A stretch of 8,644 nucleotides of DNA. It comes from Alphaproteobacteria bacterium (GTDB taxonomy: Bacteria > Pseudomonadota > Alphaproteobacteria > GCA-2731375). The DNA is taken from NCBI GenBank assembly GCA_028281075.1, contig JANQKO010000688.1, positions 1-8,644 on the forward strand. The letters run 5' to 3'. Positions 7,296 through 8,644 of the stretch are shown piece after piece. The notes beneath the pieces are model-generated. The model was not told the DNA's origin and ran no database searches. It saw only the letters and a list, made by a program, of their open reading frames with translations. How positions within the stretch are numbered: position 1 is the first letter of the stretch; each line of letters starts with the position of its first letter. A program made the translations under genes and the position numbers.

Positions 7296-8096
7296 ATGTC
7301 CGATGTTCATCCGACCGCGATCGTCGACGACGGCGCCCGTCTTGGCGCGGGCGTCCGCATCGGCCCCTACAGCACGGTCGGGCCCGAGGTGACGCTGGCC
7401 GACGGCGTCTCGCTGCACGGCCATGTCGTCGTCACCGGACGGACCATGGTCGGCGCCAACACGGAAGTCTTCCCGTTCGCGACGATCGGCTCGCCGCCGC
7501 AGGACAAGAAGTTCGCCGGCGAGGACTCCGAACTGACGATCGGCGCCGACAACGTGATCCGCGAGCATGTGACGATGAATCCCGGCACGGACGGTGGCGG
7601 CGGGGTGACGCGGATCGGTAATGGCGGCCTGTTCATGGTCGGCGCCCACGTGGCGCATGACTGCCAGGTCGGCGATCAGGTGATCCTGGTCAACAACGTC
7701 ACGCTGGGCGGCCACGTCGTCGTCCAGGACCATGCCATCGTCGGCGGCCTGAGCGGCGTGCACCAGTTCGTCCGCATCGGCCAGCACGCCATGGTCGGCG
7801 GCATGTCGGCGGTCGAGAGCGACGTCATTCCCTATGGCTCGGTGATGGGCAACCGGGCCTATCTGAGCGGCCTCAACATCGTCGGCCTGAAACGGCGCGG
7901 CTTCGCGCGCGAGCGGATCCACGCGCTGCGCAACGCCTACCGCCTGCTGTTCGCGGCCGAGGGCACGATGCAGGAGCGGCTGGCCGATGTCGCCGAGATG
8001 TTCGCCGACAACCCGCTGGTCATGGACATCGTCGCATTCATTCGCGCCGATTCCTCGCGCGCGCTCTGCCAGCCGAAAAACGGCCGTGGCGGCTAA
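7296..8096 (+). CDS. lpxA: Acyl-[ACP]--UDP-N-acetylglucosamine O-acyltransferase
   Basis: LpxA performs the first step of lipid A synthesis, moving a 3-hydroxyacyl chain from ACP to the 3-OH of UDP-GlcNAc in the cytosol; it works as a trimer. The 266-residue product (E. coli 262) starts with VHPTAIVDDGARLG and runs through left-handed beta-helix hexapeptide repeats to about residue 185. These are interrupted by the expected loops (SPPQDKKFAGEDSELTIG; GTDGGGGVTRIG). The catalytic histidine is in GAHVAHDC (H121, matching E. coli H125), with H118, H140 and H156/Q157 (VHQF) at the equivalents of H122, H144 and H160/Q161. The residue matching the E. coli acyl-length determinant G173 is G169. The helical C-terminal domain carries LNIVGLKRRGF and RNAYRLLF. 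The Shine-Dalgarno site is weak (TAGG at the fabZ stop). The last 11 bases overlap lpxI. Confidence 0.97.
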   Translation: MSDVHPTAIVDDGARLGAGVRIGPYSTVGPEVTLADGVSLHGHVVVTGRTMVGANTEVFPFATIGSPPQDKKFAGEDSELTIGADNVIREHVTMNPGTDGGGGVTRIGNGGLFMVGAHVAHDCQVGDQVILVNNVTLGGHVVVQDHAIVGGLSGVHQFVRIGQHAMVGGMSAVESDVIPYGSVMGNRAYLSGLNIVGLKRRGFARERIHALRNAYRLLFAAEGTMQERLADVAEMFADNPLVMDIVAFIRADSSRALCQPKNGRGG

Positions 8097-8644
8097 GCTC
8101 GGGATTCTGGCGGGCAGCGGCGATATTCCGGCCCGCCTGGTCGCCGCCTGCCGCGCGGCCGGGCGCGAGGTCTTCGTCGTCGCCTTCAACGGCGAGACCG
8201 ATCCCGGCACCGTCGCGGACTGCGACCATGTCTGGCGCGACATCGCCGCCGTGGGCGGCACGGTCGATGCCCTGGCGTCGGCCGGCTGTGAGGAGGTCGT
8301 GCTGATCGGCCCGCTGCGCCGCCCGCAATTCTCCACCCTGAAGCCGGACTGGCGCGGCGTGAAGCTGCTGCCGCGGATCATCCGGGCGGCGCGCGCCGGC
8401 GACGATGCCCTGCTGACGGTGATCGTCCGCTTCCTGGAGGAGGAAGGCTTCCGGGTCGTCGGCGCCGACGCGATCCTGACCGACATGGCCGCGCCCCGGG
8501 GCGACCTGGGCGCGCATGCGCCGTCCGAGGAAGACCGTGCCGATATCACCCGCGGCATCGAGGTCGGCCGCGCGCTGGGCGCGGCCGATGTCGGACAGGC
8601 CGTGGTCGTGCGCGGCGGCCTGGTGCTGGCCGTCGAGGCCGCCG
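8086..8644 (+). CDS. lpxI: UDP-2,3-diacylglucosamine pyrophosphatase LpxI, N-terminal part
   Basis: This gene is cut by the end of the window after 186 full codons. The frame is open from a GTG at 8086, which overlaps the last 11 bases of lpxA, and I see no internal stop. LpxI cleaves UDP-2,3-diacylglucosamine to 2,3-diacylglucosamine 1-phosphate, the fourth step of lipid A synthesis. It replaces LpxH in Alphaproteobacteria and some others and is unrelated to it in sequence. Family features visible are the N-terminal KLGILAGSGDIPARL (from residue 4), VVLIGPLRRPQF, GDDALL at 105-110 followed by EEEGFRVVGA, the GAHAPSEEDRADITRG segment at 142-157, and DVGQAVVVRGG at 168-178 leading into VLAVEAA. 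These match the LpxI (former DUF1009) family. No Shine-Dalgarno site is clear, so coupling to lpxA translation is likely. The remaining C-terminal third, part of the catalytic domain, lies beyond the window. Confidence 0.93.
   Translation, partial: MAAKLGILAGSGDIPARLVAACRAAGREVFVVAFNGETDPGTVADCDHVWRDIAAVGGTVDALASAGCEEVVLIGPLRRPQFSTLKPDWRGVKLLPRIIRAARAGDDALLTVIVRFLEEEGFRVVGADAILTDMAAPRGDLGAHAPSEEDRADITRGIEVGRALGAADVGQAVVVRGGLVLAVEAA

Noticed and set aside
6636..8558. Long open frame (640 codons) on the minus strand spanning lpxD to lpxI
   Set aside because: It crosses four real genes on the other strand and its product is rich in H, D, A, R and V with no recognisable fold. It is a GC-driven shadow.

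Overview
The window comes from a high-GC genome (coding third positions are almost all G or C; I did not count the percentage). It carries a contiguous, single-strand envelope-biogenesis operon of the kind found in Alphaproteobacteria: cdsA (3' end), dxr, rseP, bamA, ompH/skp, lpxD, fabZ, lpxA, lpxI (5' end). LpxI directly after lpxA, instead of an E. coli-type lpxH elsewhere, together with this gene order, suggests an alphaproteobacterium, perhaps of the Rhodospirillales type. The taxon is an inference from gene content only.

Layout. Bases 1-296 are the C-terminus of CDP-diacylglycerol synthase. Bases 290-1498 are dxr, the committed step of non-mevalonate isoprenoid synthesis, overlapping cdsA by 7 bases. 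Bases 1517-2926 are rseP, the site-2 intramembrane metalloprotease. Bases 2955-5231 are bamA, with a GTG start and a strong ribosome-binding site. Bases 5231-5791 are the Skp/OmpH periplasmic chaperone, sharing one base with bamA. Bases 5794-6822 are lpxD, 6819-7286 fabZ, 7296-8096 lpxA, and 8086-8644 the first 186 codons of lpxI, which runs off the window. All genes are on the + strand. The largest gap is 28 bases (rseP to bamA), so there is no long non-coding stretch. I saw no tRNA, rRNA, mobile element, CRISPR array or rho-independent terminator.

How the genes work together. CdsA supplies CDP-diacylglycerol for phospholipids. Dxr feeds isoprenoid precursors, including the undecaprenyl carrier. 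RseP is an envelope protease. BamA inserts outer-membrane proteins that Skp escorts through the periplasm. LpxA, LpxD and LpxI carry out acylation and pyrophosphate-cleavage steps of lipid A synthesis, and FabZ supplies the acyl chains. The short gaps and overlaps (TGATG, ATGA, an 11-base overlap) suggest one transcript with translational coupling.

On the search for something new: every gene is a recognisable member of a well-known family, with its key residues intact where I could check them. I found no evidence for an undescribed system. The points worth a second look are modest: the LpxI route, the acyl-length residue in LpxA, a locally AT-richer stretch with a promoter-like motif at the end of rseP, and several start-site and overlapping-frame traps for automated annotation.
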